Source: Oscillospiraceae bacterium
GTDB lineage: Bacteria; Bacillota; Clostridia; UBA1381
Direction: 5' to 3'
DNA: 53,651 nucleotides
Assembly (NCBI GenBank): GCA_022509005.1
Contig: JAFLUC010000005.1
Location: 1-53,651, forward strand
Shown: piece by piece, positions 25,053 through 35,123 of the stretch
How positions within the stretch are numbered: the stretch's first letter is position 1
Layout: every line of letters starts with the position of its first letter
Program-made: the position numbers and the translations under genes
The notes under the pieces: model-generated
What the model was told of the DNA's origin: nothing
What the model saw: the letters and a program-made list of their open reading frames with translations, nothing else
Databases searched by the model: none

Positions 25053-28000
25053 ATGAGAAGACATAATTCTGTTTTGAAAGATTTCATGTATAATCATAAT
25101 ATACATAAAAGATATATTGCATTTTTAACGGCACTGTCGCTGATGATTACGTTGGCGGTTCCCTTTGCTGTGACAAAGGAGGTGACGGCCGCAGATGATC
25201 CCAGTACCCCGTGGTTTGATGAGGCACTGGAGGATAAGCCGGACGGCGCTCATGGGCTGACAAAAGATGAGATTACAGGTGTGGACGTTTCTGTCAGCGG
25301 CAATGCCAGCGCTGAGTATGATGAGGAAAATAACAGATGGGTTATCCAAACCGAGGATGATCAGGTGAGCGCGACATTTAATCTTAGCTATACAATAGAT
25401 AACGATTCGATTTCATTAGATCAGCCATATCTCTACTATGAGATTCCCGAGGGCATAGAGATCCCCAAAGCTATTTTTGGTCAGACGGCGGCGGTTACCG
25501 ACCCGAACTTCAATGGGATTGCGGGTTACGTCTCCATCAACGAGGATGGTTTGCTGGTTATCAGGTTTACCGATGAGTATATTGAAGCGAAGCTGTCTGA
25601 TCCCGGCAAATCCGATGGTACAGTTACATTTTGGGGTACCATTTTCAGAGATGATACCGCAAGCGGAGATCGGGATATAGAGATTGGAGACACAGATATA
25701 AAATTCGAGTTCCCGGATAACAACTTTACCGTAACGAAAACAGGTAAAGCGGAGGAGGATTCATCTAACGGAAAGGCAGTTATTGACTGGGAAATAACAA
25801 TCAAGAATCAGTATGTAGGAGATGATGACAATAACTTAAACGGCTTCTGGTTGGAGGATCCGCGTTTTAAGAACGCGGTTGGCGGCACTGCAGGCATTGA
25901 AGTTACTCCCTCCGGTCTCGGAGAGTTTAAAACAAATCCTGACGGAAGCGTATATTATCAGTTTTACGATAACCTTGGAGCTGCACCGGACAAAGTAACC
26001 TTTAAGTTCAAAGAGGAGGTTGATTACAAGGATACCGGAAATACGGTTAGTAACACAGCCACGCTTTATGATGAAAAGGATGTAAAGGTGGATGACGATA
26101 AAAAGAGCGTTACCTTGGAGAAGACCGTTATCAAAAAAGGAGGTAAAGTTGAGTATACCGAAGCCGGTCAGGAAGATATCATTAATTGGACAGTTACCGT
26201 AAAGCGTCCTTATGGTCTTAGTCTTAAGGGCTATTATGTTGAGGACGAAGCGTTTAAGCATCTGACAAAGGAAGATATTAAATTAGACCCAAACATTGAT
26301 TTCACACTTGATCCGGATACCGGCAGAATCACATTTAACGGAGATGCCGATGAAGTTACTATCACCTACAAAACAAACGTAAAGGGTCAGGATGACGGTC
26401 TTGACAGAGGCGGTTTTGATGAGGAGAAGAGTAAGGGTAGGATAAAAAATAAATCTAAACTCCTCACCCCGAAAAAGGACGTAATAGAAGAGTCGGAGGG
26501 TTATGTAGACTATCAGAAAAAGTATCATATCGACTCCAAAACAGGTACATATGATCGTGTTAACAGTAAAATTACCTGGAATATCAAGGCAAGCGCGGAA
26601 GGCAATTTGACTCTTGACAACTATGAGTTGACAGATGCTGCTTTTGCGGATGAAAGCTTCAGCCCAAAAATCACGATAACTTTTAAGGATGGTCATCAGG
26701 CAACTGTTGAAGCTGCAACATTTCCGGCTACTATTGAATGTCCTTATGATGACACAACAGCTACAATAACAAAGGATGGCGATACATTAAAAATCGCGGG
26801 TGATGTAAAAAGCATTGACATTACCTATGCGACAGCAGTCAGTGATGAGCAAAAAAACAGCGGCGAACTCATTTACAATGAAGTCACAGACAAGGATGGC
26901 GATGGCGTGACTTCAGATGGTGTAGACGTTAAAAACAGACATTCCACAAAAAAGAAGTATCTTAGATCAAACACAGTTACCGATGAGAAAAACGGCATTT
27001 GGTATTTCGATCCCGAAGGCGGCGATTTGACAAGAACCATGTATTGGCAGATCGATATGGTAAGTGATACAGGATTTAAAGATTATACTTTGACAGATAA
27101 TTTAACGGATAAGCCCGCATATGCTGATCATTATATTAACAAAGATAGTATCGTAGTTACGGCGTATACGGATAATACCTCGGAATACAGTGGAAATGGT
27201 GAAAAATTAAAACCCGGTACAGATTATACTATCGAATGGACTCCCAACGAGAGTAATCCAACCGGATTTGTAATTCATTTTAATGAAAGCGTGGATAATG
27301 CAAACTTCCACTATGTAAAGGTGACCTATAACAGCACATTCACCATTCATGTCGATCAAATTCCTGAGGATGCGTATGACGAGAACGGACAGATTAAAAT
27401 TAACTTCAAAAATAAAGCAAACGACAGTGAGGCTGATCACGAGTACGTTATTCAGGATAAAACCCACGTTGCAAAAACTAAACTGACACTCAAGAAGGTT
27501 TGGAATGACGGCGGTAATACCACCAAGCGTAAGGACATTACATATCGTTTGCAGCGCAGACTCGTTCCGGGCGGTAAATGGGAAACGATTTACTGGGATG
27601 ACGCGGCAAATGAAGGTAAAGGTGATTGGGTTGTTGACCCGACCAACAAGCATACCGATACGCTGACTGCCGATGATAATGAGATAGACGGCAGCGACGA
27701 TATCTGGACTAAGGTGATAGAGAATCTTCCGAAGGATACGGAAAAGCATGACAGCCTTTATTACTATCGTGTGTTAGAGGTTTCCGTTGACGGATATACC
27801 ACCGTTTATGAAGACGATATTGATACGACTGGTGTTACAGGCGGAGACTTTACAATCACCAACAACCTGGAAAGAGGTCTCGAGAAATCAATCATCGGAA
27901 AAAACGGTAAGATTAGCGATGGTGCCACTATTAATCTCAATGATTTAGAGAAGTGGACAGATGCTGATGGAGTGGAGTGCTATATTATCAGGTATCATAT

Positions 28001-31000
28001 TGACGTGGCAACCTATGACGGACAGAGATATACACTGACAGACAAGATTCCCGAAGGGTTCACTTTAATACACAAACCAGACCTTGGATGGGGTGAAGAG
28101 TCGGATCATTATCCGTTATATTGTCAAAAAGGCACGTTGACACCTATGTATTATAGGGAACTAGACGCACAGGATTTCCAGAATGGTAACTATCATTATG
28201 ATGAAGACAATAGAATAGTCTACTTTGGTCTTTATTATGAAGTTACTTATATTGAATATGAAATCAAGATACCGGTTAAAGAATTGGAAGAAAAGGTTGC
28301 GGACAGCAAAAAAGGTTTTGCTGTCGAGAACTATGTTTCAGATGAGTCCGGAACATCAAGCTCCGTAAAGGTAACAATTACAGGCACTCCGCAGGCTACA
28401 ACTCCACCTGCAGAGGCTGGAACTATTAAGAAGTCGGTAACTACTGCAAATGATAGTGAGAACTCCGGCGGCTTCCTGGCTACGAATAGTGAAATTTCGT
28501 ATTCTATCTATGTCAATAAGGATGGAAAGAAGCTCTCCAATGCAGATGAGTATGATATTGTTGACGATCTGAACTTCGGAGAGTTCACATTGATGGTAGA
28601 AGACCCGAACGGCAACGACTATGTTGGAAATGACGGAACAAGATATAGAGCGGAACATTATACAGCAGCACAAGCAAAAGAAATGCTTGAGGCGGGTCTG
28701 CTCGAGCTTACTGTTGAAGAAGTGATCGGCACTGATGCGGACGGCAAAGAGATCACAGCTCCGGTGTCAAACTATTCATACGTCTTTGATGACACTCCGA
28801 TGACATATGAAACATCAACGGTGACGTACACTTTCAGCAATAACCATGATTGGGATGCATATGGTGCTAAGGCCGGAGACGTGGTAACATTTACTGTAAC
28901 CGGTGAACCCGGGTATACAATTGGACCTTCGTGGTATGGTGGTCTTGATATTATGTGTGATGGCATAGTGTTTGAAACACTTACAGGAAGGACTTTTGAC
29001 AAAGATGGTAATCTGGAGTTTACCGCCACAATACCTGAAGGTATAACCGAAGGTCATATTCAAATTTATGATAATCAAGAAATAACAGGTATATCAGGTA
29101 CAGCTGTAAGAACTACCGCTATTGAAGCATCAGGCGCGAGACTCATAGTGACGGTACCGGACGAGAAGTATCTTAAGATTACTTATAGGTACAATATCAC
29201 CTGTGAAGGCGGAATTCTCACTGACAATAGTATGCTGACTGTTTCAAATAAGGTTTCGATGGATACCGGAACCACATCTGCAAGCGACCAGACAGATGAG
29301 GGCTCGTTCAGGGCATCCGGAGCGATCGGAACAATTACGAACAGCAGCTATCCGAAGGTTGTCAAGTACAATGTAGGTAACACTAATGAAAAGCTGTCCG
29401 GCTCTGAGTTCTACGTTGCCCGTTGGGAAACGGATGCGGACGGTCAGAATGGTAAGTGGGTTTTTGCGGTAATTAGTGAGGAACCTAAATTCAGCTCTGA
29501 TAAGACCGACAGCGAAGGTCATCCGATTGATGGATACTATGACCTGGATTTCAAAAACAAAGATTATTCGACAACGGGTGAAGATATCCCACAGAGCTTA
29601 CTGGATGCAGAAAAAACCGGAACAAATGCAACACTCAGCTTTGGTGAAGATGATTATAAATACGACACCAATAAAGTCAACATGGAGTCGAAATATCTGT
29701 ATAAGTTTATTGAGATCAAGGCTCCAGATAATTATGAAGCGTGGGATGAGCAGGTCAGCGGTATTGCGGTCACGAACGAAACAAAGTATTCCAATCTGAA
29801 GGATTTGCTGGCGGCTTACCTGAAAAGTCCGGATTCCTTTAAAAATAGTGCCTACCATAATCTGCTTAGTAATTTTGTGTATGTGCATTACTATAGATTC
29901 GGTACGGATGAAGTTTCAGGACCACAGGATGCATTGAAAAAGATGGAGACTATTCCGCTCGGCGGAACGATCGGCATTCCTAACGATAAGCTGATTAAGA
30001 TCTCAGCTCAAAAAACATGGGATGGCTCCCTGTCGGACGTGGAGGTCACCTTTAAGCTGTACTGGTCCTATACAAAATCAAGCTCAGGTATCCCGGCTGA
30101 CGCCAAGGAAGCCAAAGCGGCTGATCTGGGTCTGTCAGCTCTTGAGAATCCGAAAACGGTTTCGGATAACGGTAAAGCCGTATGGGAAAATCTGCCTAAC
30201 GGTAAGGATGACAAACCGATTTACTACTATGTGAAGGAAACCTCATATAAGGTGAACGGCGTGACCTACACGTTGCAGTCTGACGGCACATATAAGGATG
30301 CGGACGGAAATGAAGGCATCTATAGTCCGACCTATACCGGAAACGGAGCAAATAAGGATACCACAATCAAGGTAACGAACTCTGCCGGTCTTCTGGTGTA
30401 TAAGGTATGGAAATACTCCGACGGAAGCATTATGGATGAGAAGGATTGGCCGGTAAAACAGATTAAATTTAAGCTGTACGGCAAAAAGGACGGCAAGGAG
30501 GAGCAGATTAAAAACCCGGATTCCAAAGACGGTATGTTTATTTTAGCCGCTAAGGACTGGGAATGTTCAATAAATGCAAGTCTTCTTGCGGGCTATACTT
30601 CTTTCCGAGTGGAAGAGGATAAGGACGAAGTGAAGCTGTATGGCTATACCATTTCTTATACATATAACGTCAACGGCAAAACAGGTGCAATCACGATTAC
30701 AAACAAGAACACCAAGCCAACCAGCGTTGATGTTTCTGTGGAGAAGAAGTGGATTGATAGTGACTCTTCGGAGCGTCCTAAATCAATTACATTGGATCTG
30801 TATCAGACTACCGTATATCAAAATGCCGTTGACCGGTCGACTACGGTGGACGACAATACTAAACTGATTAAGACTGTAACCTTACCCGGCGAGGAAGGTA
30901 CAGTGATTGATCCGGAAACCGGTAGCTGGTCATGGACATATGAGAACCAGCCTTATGAGGACAGCAACAGCAATAGATATTACTACTACTTTGTCGAAAG

Positions 31001-33596
31001 GTCGGTAGATGGTTACTCGGCAAAATACGACAGAACAGATCGTTCTAATTCGCAGTCAGTTACCATCACGAACACATCGGATGACATGCTTGTGGATAAG
31101 GTATGGAAGGATGCGGACGGAAATCTGATAGATGTAACAGACAAGGAAATCGAGATTGAGATCTACTACGATAAAAATCAACAACCGGTGACATACAGAA
31201 CTTTTAGCTCAGGTCCGTTAAATTCTGTTGGAAAAATGATGTTCAACAGTCCGTTTGGTATAAGCACGATGAGCGCTCCTTCAAAATCGGATCTTAAGGT
31301 TTATGCATTAGGCGATTCGATTACAGCTGGTTATGGGGCGTGGAATAATTCTTATCCTGACCAATTAAAGGAGATGTTAATAAAAGACGGATACACAAAT
31401 GCAGAGGTAACCAATTCTGGTGTATCAGGAGAAAAAATAGAGGAAATAGAGAAGAGGGTTCCGGAGAAGCTGGATTATGATATTACAACGATTATTGCGG
31501 GAACAAATAATCTGCTGAATACAAATGAAACAATAGCTGAAATGAGAGACCGCATGGTATCCCTGATCAACAATGTGTTCAAATCAGGCGATGATGATCA
31601 TGTTGTATTCGTAGGCAGTGTGCCGAGGATGACTGAGCTTAGCTGGCCTTGGAGAAAAGGCTATAGCACCGATCCTGCATATGGAAATAAATTCGGTACC
31701 GAAGAAGCTTTGCAGGATGCATGGGATAGCCTTGTCACCGACTACAACACGATGCTGTATAATCTTGTTTGTGAATATCAAGATAATGGTGACTATAAAG
31801 GCAGAATTTACTATTTAGATACCTATTCCGCTGTTGGCGATAAATTAGATGATGGCGTTCATCCGACTGCGCAGGGCTATATGAATATTGCTAATAAGTT
31901 CAAATCTGCAATAGACAGCTACTTCGACAAGACAATCGAAAATGACCCATCTCCTGACGAGGCCGGCAACGGTGACAATACCGGCGGCAATGAGGGTGAC
32001 AATACCGGTGGCGGAAACACCGGCGGCGATGGCGACAATACCGGTGGCGGAAACACCGGCGGCGGTGACAACACCGGCGGCGATGGCGACAATACCGGTG
32101 GCGGTAACACCGGCGGAGGTACAACAGGCGGTGTAACGGCGAAGGGATACCCTGCTGACTTCTTCAACGAGGATGGCGACATCAATCGTGATAAATACAC
32201 GACGTACTCCATAAACGGTCAGAGCAGCATTAAGATCAAGTCCACAGACGAAAATGTGACTGTGGGTGAAGATGGAATATGGCACTTCCAGTTCAGTGGT
32301 CTCCCTAAATATGACACAGACGGAAATGAAATGATCTACTACGTAGTGGAAAAGTCCATCGATGGCTATACAACGTCGTATGATAGAGACGCGGAAACCG
32401 GAAAGATTACCATCACTAACCAAAAAGAGCCGGAGAGCGGCATAGATATCGAAAAGATATGGAAGGAGAAGGACGGCACGGAAGCGTCCGGAAACGCTGA
32501 GCCGACATCGGCGGACTCGATTACGGTTACACTGACTCGAACGAGAACAGCGAAAGCAACACCGGAACCGACCCCAACGCCGGAAGTAACCCCGACACCG
32601 GGTACAGAAGAGACACCGACAGCAACTCCGACAGCGTCACCGACGCCAACACCAACACCAACACCAACGCCAACACCAACACCAACGCCAACACCAACAC
32701 CAACACCAACACCGGGCACGGATCCGGATGTTGTACCTGATAATCATGACGGTAACTTTATGGTATTCAATATTGGTGATACGCAACCAACCAATATAGC
32801 CGTAGTACTTTATGGTGAGTATAGCAGCACGCCACCATCGTTTAGTTTCGAGGTTTCTCACGATGGTTGGGGCTGGGGTGGTTGGCTTGCTAAATTTGGT
32901 TCATACACAAATAACGGTTCGGCCGTGTGGGAAGATAGTGCATGGGTTGTAAAATTAGACTCTGTAATAGACATATCATCCTTAAGCAGTTACGCAAGTA
33001 TTGATATAGTGTGCTATGCGACTAATGATGGTGGTGCCCATGTTAAAGATGTTCGCTTCTATTATGGCGACACATCCACGCAGAGCATAGCATCCACCAA
33101 TGCACAGATGCTTCCGAACATACCGTCAATGTACGGAACCGCAGATGTCAGCGACGCAGCAGCTCCAATTGATGCTGCGGGAAATCCTGATGTAGAGGAA
33201 TTGACAATCACAATCTCTCGTGATGACGATAAGGACGGCAAGTGGACCACGATCAGTGACGAGGATAGACAGAAGCTCAAAGAGTTCTGCTTGTTGGATG
33301 ACGATAAGTATGAGTACAGCTATACCATTAAAGAGGTCTCATCACTTGAAGACTATGAAGCGTCGTATTTCATAGACGGTGAGCCAATAGGCGATGGAGG
33401 ATTTAAGCTTAACAGCAATTCCAAGGTCACGGTAACGGTTGTAAACACCAAGACCACGGATACCGAATATCCTGATGTCGATCTCCCCAATACTGGCGGT
33501 ATTGGATTCCCGTTTGTGGCTGCTGGCGCGGCTATTGCGGGATTGGCATTGGCTATGTCACGGAAAAAGCGTAAGCGTTACAGCAGTGGCAAGTAA
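25053..33596 (+). CDS. Giant LPXTG-anchored Cna_B-repeat adhesin with embedded SGNH hydrolase domain
   Basis: A 2,847-residue wall-anchored surface protein. A long signal peptide ends near residue 46 (ALSLMITLAVPFAVTKEVTA). Residues ~55-225 look like an adhesive beta-sandwich. Several ~115-residue beta domains follow to ~800 (GKAVIDWEITIK, QEDIINWTVTVK, NSKITWNIKA). Cna_B-like domains lie at about 806-935, 1648-1780, 1780-1890, 1892-2010 and from 2011. The domain from 2011 is broken by an SGNH hydrolase: Ser2089 in GDSIT, GTNN at 2150-2153, Asp2267 and His2270 in DGVHP. A Gly/Asn linker follows, and the domain resumes near 2404. The last is broken by a Pro/Thr stalk and a beta-sandwich at ~2560-2680. 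The sorting signal LPNTG is at 2811-2815, then a hydrophobic helix and a KKRKR tail. Cna_B domains usually form isopeptide bonds. Probably adhesion plus ester hydrolysis. Confidence 0.92.
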   Translation: MRRHNSVLKDFMYNHNIHKRYIAFLTALSLMITLAVPFAVTKEVTAADDPSTPWFDEALEDKPDGAHGLTKDEITGVDVSVSGNASAEYDEENNRWVIQTEDDQVSATFNLSYTIDNDSISLDQPYLYYEIPEGIEIPKAIFGQTAAVTDPNFNGIAGYVSINEDGLLVIRFTDEYIEAKLSDPGKSDGTVTFWGTIFRDDTASGDRDIEIGDTDIKFEFPDNNFTVTKTGKAEEDSSNGKAVIDWEITIKNQYVGDDDNNLNGFWLEDPRFKNAVGGTAGIEVTPSGLGEFKTNPDGSVYYQFYDNLGAAPDKVTFKFKEEVDYKDTGNTVSNTATLYDEKDVKVDDDKKSVTLEKTVIKKGGKVEYTEAGQEDIINWTVTVKRPYGLSLKGYYVEDEAFKHLTKEDIKLDPNIDFTLDPDTGRITFNGDADEVTITYKTNVKGQDDGLDRGGFDEEKSKGRIKNKSKLLTPKKDVIEESEGYVDYQKKYHIDSKTGTYDRVNSKITWNIKASAEGNLTLDNYELTDAAFADESFSPKITITFKDGHQATVEAATFPATIECPYDDTTATITKDGDTLKIAGDVKSIDITYATAVSDEQKNSGELIYNEVTDKDGDGVTSDGVDVKNRHSTKKKYLRSNTVTDEKNGIWYFDPEGGDLTRTMYWQIDMVSDTGFKDYTLTDNLTDKPAYADHYINKDSIVVTAYTDNTSEYSGNGEKLKPGTDYTIEWTPNESNPTGFVIHFNESVDNANFHYVKVTYNSTFTIHVDQIPEDAYDENGQIKINFKNKANDSEADHEYVIQDKTHVAKTKLTLKKVWNDGGNTTKRKDITYRLQRRLVPGGKWETIYWDDAANEGKGDWVVDPTNKHTDTLTADDNEIDGSDDIWTKVIENLPKDTEKHDSLYYYRVLEVSVDGYTTVYEDDIDTTGVTGGDFTITNNLERGLEKSIIGKNGKISDGATINLNDLEKWTDADGVECYIIRYHIDVATYDGQRYTLTDKIPEGFTLIHKPDLGWGEESDHYPLYCQKGTLTPMYYRELDAQDFQNGNYHYDEDNRIVYFGLYYEVTYIEYEIKIPVKELEEKVADSKKGFAVENYVSDESGTSSSVKVTITGTPQATTPPAEAGTIKKSVTTANDSENSGGFLATNSEISYSIYVNKDGKKLSNADEYDIVDDLNFGEFTLMVEDPNGNDYVGNDGTRYRAEHYTAAQAKEMLEAGLLELTVEEVIGTDADGKEITAPVSNYSYVFDDTPMTYETSTVTYTFSNNHDWDAYGAKAGDVVTFTVTGEPGYTIGPSWYGGLDIMCDGIVFETLTGRTFDKDGNLEFTATIPEGITEGHIQIYDNQEITGISGTAVRTTAIEASGARLIVTVPDEKYLKITYRYNITCEGGILTDNSMLTVSNKVSMDTGTTSASDQTDEGSFRASGAIGTITNSSYPKVVKYNVGNTNEKLSGSEFYVARWETDADGQNGKWVFAVISEEPKFSSDKTDSEGHPIDGYYDLDFKNKDYSTTGEDIPQSLLDAEKTGTNATLSFGEDDYKYDTNKVNMESKYLYKFIEIKAPDNYEAWDEQVSGIAVTNETKYSNLKDLLAAYLKSPDSFKNSAYHNLLSNFVYVHYYRFGTDEVSGPQDALKKMETIPLGGTIGIPNDKLIKISAQKTWDGSLSDVEVTFKLYWSYTKSSSGIPADAKEAKAADLGLSALENPKTVSDNGKAVWENLPNGKDDKPIYYYVKETSYKVNGVTYTLQSDGTYKDADGNEGIYSPTYTGNGANKDTTIKVTNSAGLLVYKVWKYSDGSIMDEKDWPVKQIKFKLYGKKDGKEEQIKNPDSKDGMFILAAKDWECSINASLLAGYTSFRVEEDKDEVKLYGYTISYTYNVNGKTGAITITNKNTKPTSVDVSVEKKWIDSDSSERPKSITLDLYQTTVYQNAVDRSTTVDDNTKLIKTVTLPGEEGTVIDPETGSWSWTYENQPYEDSNSNRYYYYFVERSVDGYSAKYDRTDRSNSQSVTITNTSDDMLVDKVWKDADGNLIDVTDKEIEIEIYYDKNQQPVTYRTFSSGPLNSVGKMMFNSPFGISTMSAPSKSDLKVYALGDSITAGYGAWNNSYPDQLKEMLIKDGYTNAEVTNSGVSGEKIEEIEKRVPEKLDYDITTIIAGTNNLLNTNETIAEMRDRMVSLINNVFKSGDDDHVVFVGSVPRMTELSWPWRKGYSTDPAYGNKFGTEEALQDAWDSLVTDYNTMLYNLVCEYQDNGDYKGRIYYLDTYSAVGDKLDDGVHPTAQGYMNIANKFKSAIDSYFDKTIENDPSPDEAGNGDNTGGNEGDNTGGGNTGGDGDNTGGGNTGGGDNTGGDGDNTGGGNTGGGTTGGVTAKGYPADFFNEDGDINRDKYTTYSINGQSSIKIKSTDENVTVGEDGIWHFQFSGLPKYDTDGNEMIYYVVEKSIDGYTTSYDRDAETGKITITNQKEPESGIDIEKIWKEKDGTEASGNAEPTSADSITVTLTRTRTAKATPEPTPTPEVTPTPGTEETPTATPTASPTPTPTPTPTPTPTPTPTPTPTPTPGTDPDVVPDNHDGNFMVFNIGDTQPTNIAVVLYGEYSSTPPSFSFEVSHDGWGWGGWLAKFGSYTNNGSAVWEDSAWVVKLDSVIDISSLSSYASIDIVCYATNDGGAHVKDVRFYYGDTSTQSIASTNAQMLPNIPSMYGTADVSDAAAPIDAAGNPDVEELTITISRDDDKDGKWTTISDEDRQKLKEFCLLDDDKYEYSYTIKEVSSLEDYEASYFIDGEPIGDGGFKLNSNSKVTVTVVNTKTTDTEYPDVDLPNTGGIGFPFVAAGAAIAGLALAMSRKKRKRYSSGK
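31964..32130 (+). repeat. Tandem repeat coding a Gly/Asn-rich linker
   Basis: Units such as GGTGGCGGAAACACCGGCGG and GGCGATGGCGACAATACCGG alternate, encoding GGGNTGGDGDNTGG-type linkers after the SGNH domain. Unit length varies in multiples of three, so changes in copy number would keep the frame. Confidence 0.85.
32559..32720 (+). repeat. Pro/Thr-coding repeat (PTPT stalk)
   Basis: Repeats of CCAACACCAACG and close variants encode a run of alternating Pro and Thr, preceded by looser PT-rich sequence. In surface proteins such runs make an extended, often glycosylated stalk. The six-base periodicity is prone to in-frame slippage. Confidence 0.88.
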
Positions 33597-33644
33597 AGCA
33601 TATTATATGCCGATGTGAAATGCACAAAAAATTACAAAAGAAGA

Positions 33645-33684
33645 GGGCGTATCAGAACTAATTAGTTTTGATACGCCCCTTTTA
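33645..33684. terminator. Bidirectional terminator between the adhesin and the sensor kinase
   Basis: GGGCGTATCA at 33645-33654 pairs with TGATACGCCC at 33669-33678, and the middle is also nearly palindromic. CTTTT follows on the plus strand and CTCTTCTTTT on the minus strand. It serves both convergent genes. Confidence 0.85.
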
Positions 33685-33706
33685 ATTGCGAAGATCATCT
33701 GTTTTG

Positions 33707-35122
33707 TTATTCCACCTCTAATGTGAATTCAAAGGTGATCGTGCTTGTATTCCCGTCTTCGTCGGGCTTGCAGTCAACGGTTATCGTCTGGTTGTGCAGA
33801 CGGATAATGTTCTGAACAAGCGACAATCCGAGCCCGGCGCCGGTACGATCCTTCGCGCGCGATTGGTCAGTTTTATAGAATCGATCAAATAAGTGACGGA
33901 TATCATTTTCGTCTATATTGTCTCCCTTGTTGGAAACAGTTATATGAGCTTTTCCGCCTGTGATCGAGGTTTTTATATCGATTGTTGAGCCGTTATGACT
34001 AAACTTTATCGCATTATCGAGAAGATTTATAATTACACGCTTAATCTGATCCTTGTCACCGAGTGTTTTCAGATTTTCGGGTCGGAAATCAACTTCAACA
34101 TCAAGATTTTTATCATTTATCCTGTTTTCAAGGCTTATAAGGCACACACATATAAGCTCGGTTATATCAAATGCGGTTATATCAAGCTTAAATGAATCCG
34201 ATTGCATTTTTGACATATCCAGCATATCGTTTACAAGCTTTGTAAGTCTGGTTGATTCATCAAAAACTATTCTCAGGTACTCTTCGCGTTTTTCGCCAGC
34301 AATTGTACCGTCAAGCATACCTTGAACAAACCCGGAAATACTTGTCATAGGTGTTCTGAGCTCGTGAGACACGTCCGAAATGAAACGCTGTCGGTTGTTT
34401 TCGACCTTCTCTATTGAGCTTGCCATAAAATTAAAGGTCGAGGCAAGCTGTCCGATCTCATCCCGGCTTGTTATATCAACGCGTTCCCCGAAACTGCCGG
34501 AGGCTATCATCCGGGCCGTTTTATTTATTTTCACGATTGGCGCTGAAATTTTTCTGGCCTGTATATATACTATAATAAATGCAAACAGCAGTGAAACAAG
34601 CGCTGAGAATATGAACATCAGGAGCAGCTCGAGAACTGTATGCCGTAAATCTGCTATGCTTTTGTTGAAAAGAATCGCGCCTATTACATTATCCTTATAG
34701 TGGAGCGGAAATGCAACTGTGAGCACTTTGCTTTTGTAAAAACCACCGAAATCGGATTTGTGTACTGTTATCCTGTTTTTTTCAATACAATCAAGTACAG
34801 CATCAGGCACATACGGTATAGCGCATGTGCTGTCAAACACCTCACCATCTCTGTTTACAACCGTAATATCTGAATCAATCAGTTTACTCCACGAGTCAAG
34901 AAAACGACTGTATGCGCGGGCGGAGAGCGCGTCAGTTTGTTCAATCTGAAGGGTTGCGGTCCAGTATTCAATAGACCGCGCAACCGATGACGTCGTTTCA
35001 ATCTGTTTACGCTCGGTAAAACGTGAAAACAGAAGCGTCATTGAGGTTGTTATTATAGAAATAACAAAAACCAAAAGTATGGCATATGTCCAGAACATAC
35101 GCCCGAAAATACTTTTGAACAT
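33707..35122 (-). CDS. Sensor histidine kinase
   Basis: A 471-residue membrane kinase. Transmembrane helices at about 10-32 and 163-187 flank an extracellular domain of ~130 residues. A HAMP linker follows (KISAPIVKINKTARMIASGS), then the HisKA dimer region with phospho-accepting His253 in DVSHELRTPMTS. The ATPase domain has NLLDNAIKFS (N box), FDRFYKTDQSRA (F box) and GAGLGLSLV (G2 box). It phosphorylates the response regulator encoded one base upstream (TGATATG junction). The extracellular stimulus is unknown. The PhoR/WalK-like layout suggests an envelope signal; neighbours suggest surface-related targets, by inference only. Confidence 0.93.
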   Translation of the reverse strand: MFKSIFGRMFWTYAILLVFVISIITTSMTLLFSRFTERKQIETTSSVARSIEYWTATLQIEQTDALSARAYSRFLDSWSKLIDSDITVVNRDGEVFDSTCAIPYVPDAVLDCIEKNRITVHKSDFGGFYKSKVLTVAFPLHYKDNVIGAILFNKSIADLRHTVLELLLMFIFSALVSLLFAFIIVYIQARKISAPIVKINKTARMIASGSFGERVDITSRDEIGQLASTFNFMASSIEKVENNRQRFISDVSHELRTPMTSISGFVQGMLDGTIAGEKREEYLRIVFDESTRLTKLVNDMLDMSKMQSDSFKLDITAFDITELICVCLISLENRINDKNLDVEVDFRPENLKTLGDKDQIKRVIINLLDNAIKFSHNGSTIDIKTSITGGKAHITVSNKGDNIDENDIRHLFDRFYKTDQSRAKDRTGAGLGLSLVQNIIRLHNQTITVDCKPDEDGNTSTITFEFTLEVE

Positions 35123-35123
35123 A

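Noticed and set aside
27207-27749. 180-codon minus-strand open frame inside the adhesin gene
   Set aside because: Shadow of the plus-strand coding frame; hydrophobic look comes from the complement of Asp/Lys/Thr-rich codons.
31845-32423. A 192-codon minus-strand open frame across the SGNH/linker region
   Set aside because: It lies fully within the adhesin gene, and its Ala/Val/Gly runs simply mirror the Gly/Asn repeat.
32559-32720. Regular short repeats that could suggest a CRISPR array
   Set aside because: The period is 6-12 bases with no spacers, and the repeat is in frame in a protein gene.
32366-32861. Open frames on the minus strand made of Val/Gly or Leu/Val repeats
   Set aside because: They are the complement of the Pro/Thr-coding repeat in the adhesin gene; no ribosome sites or family resemblance.
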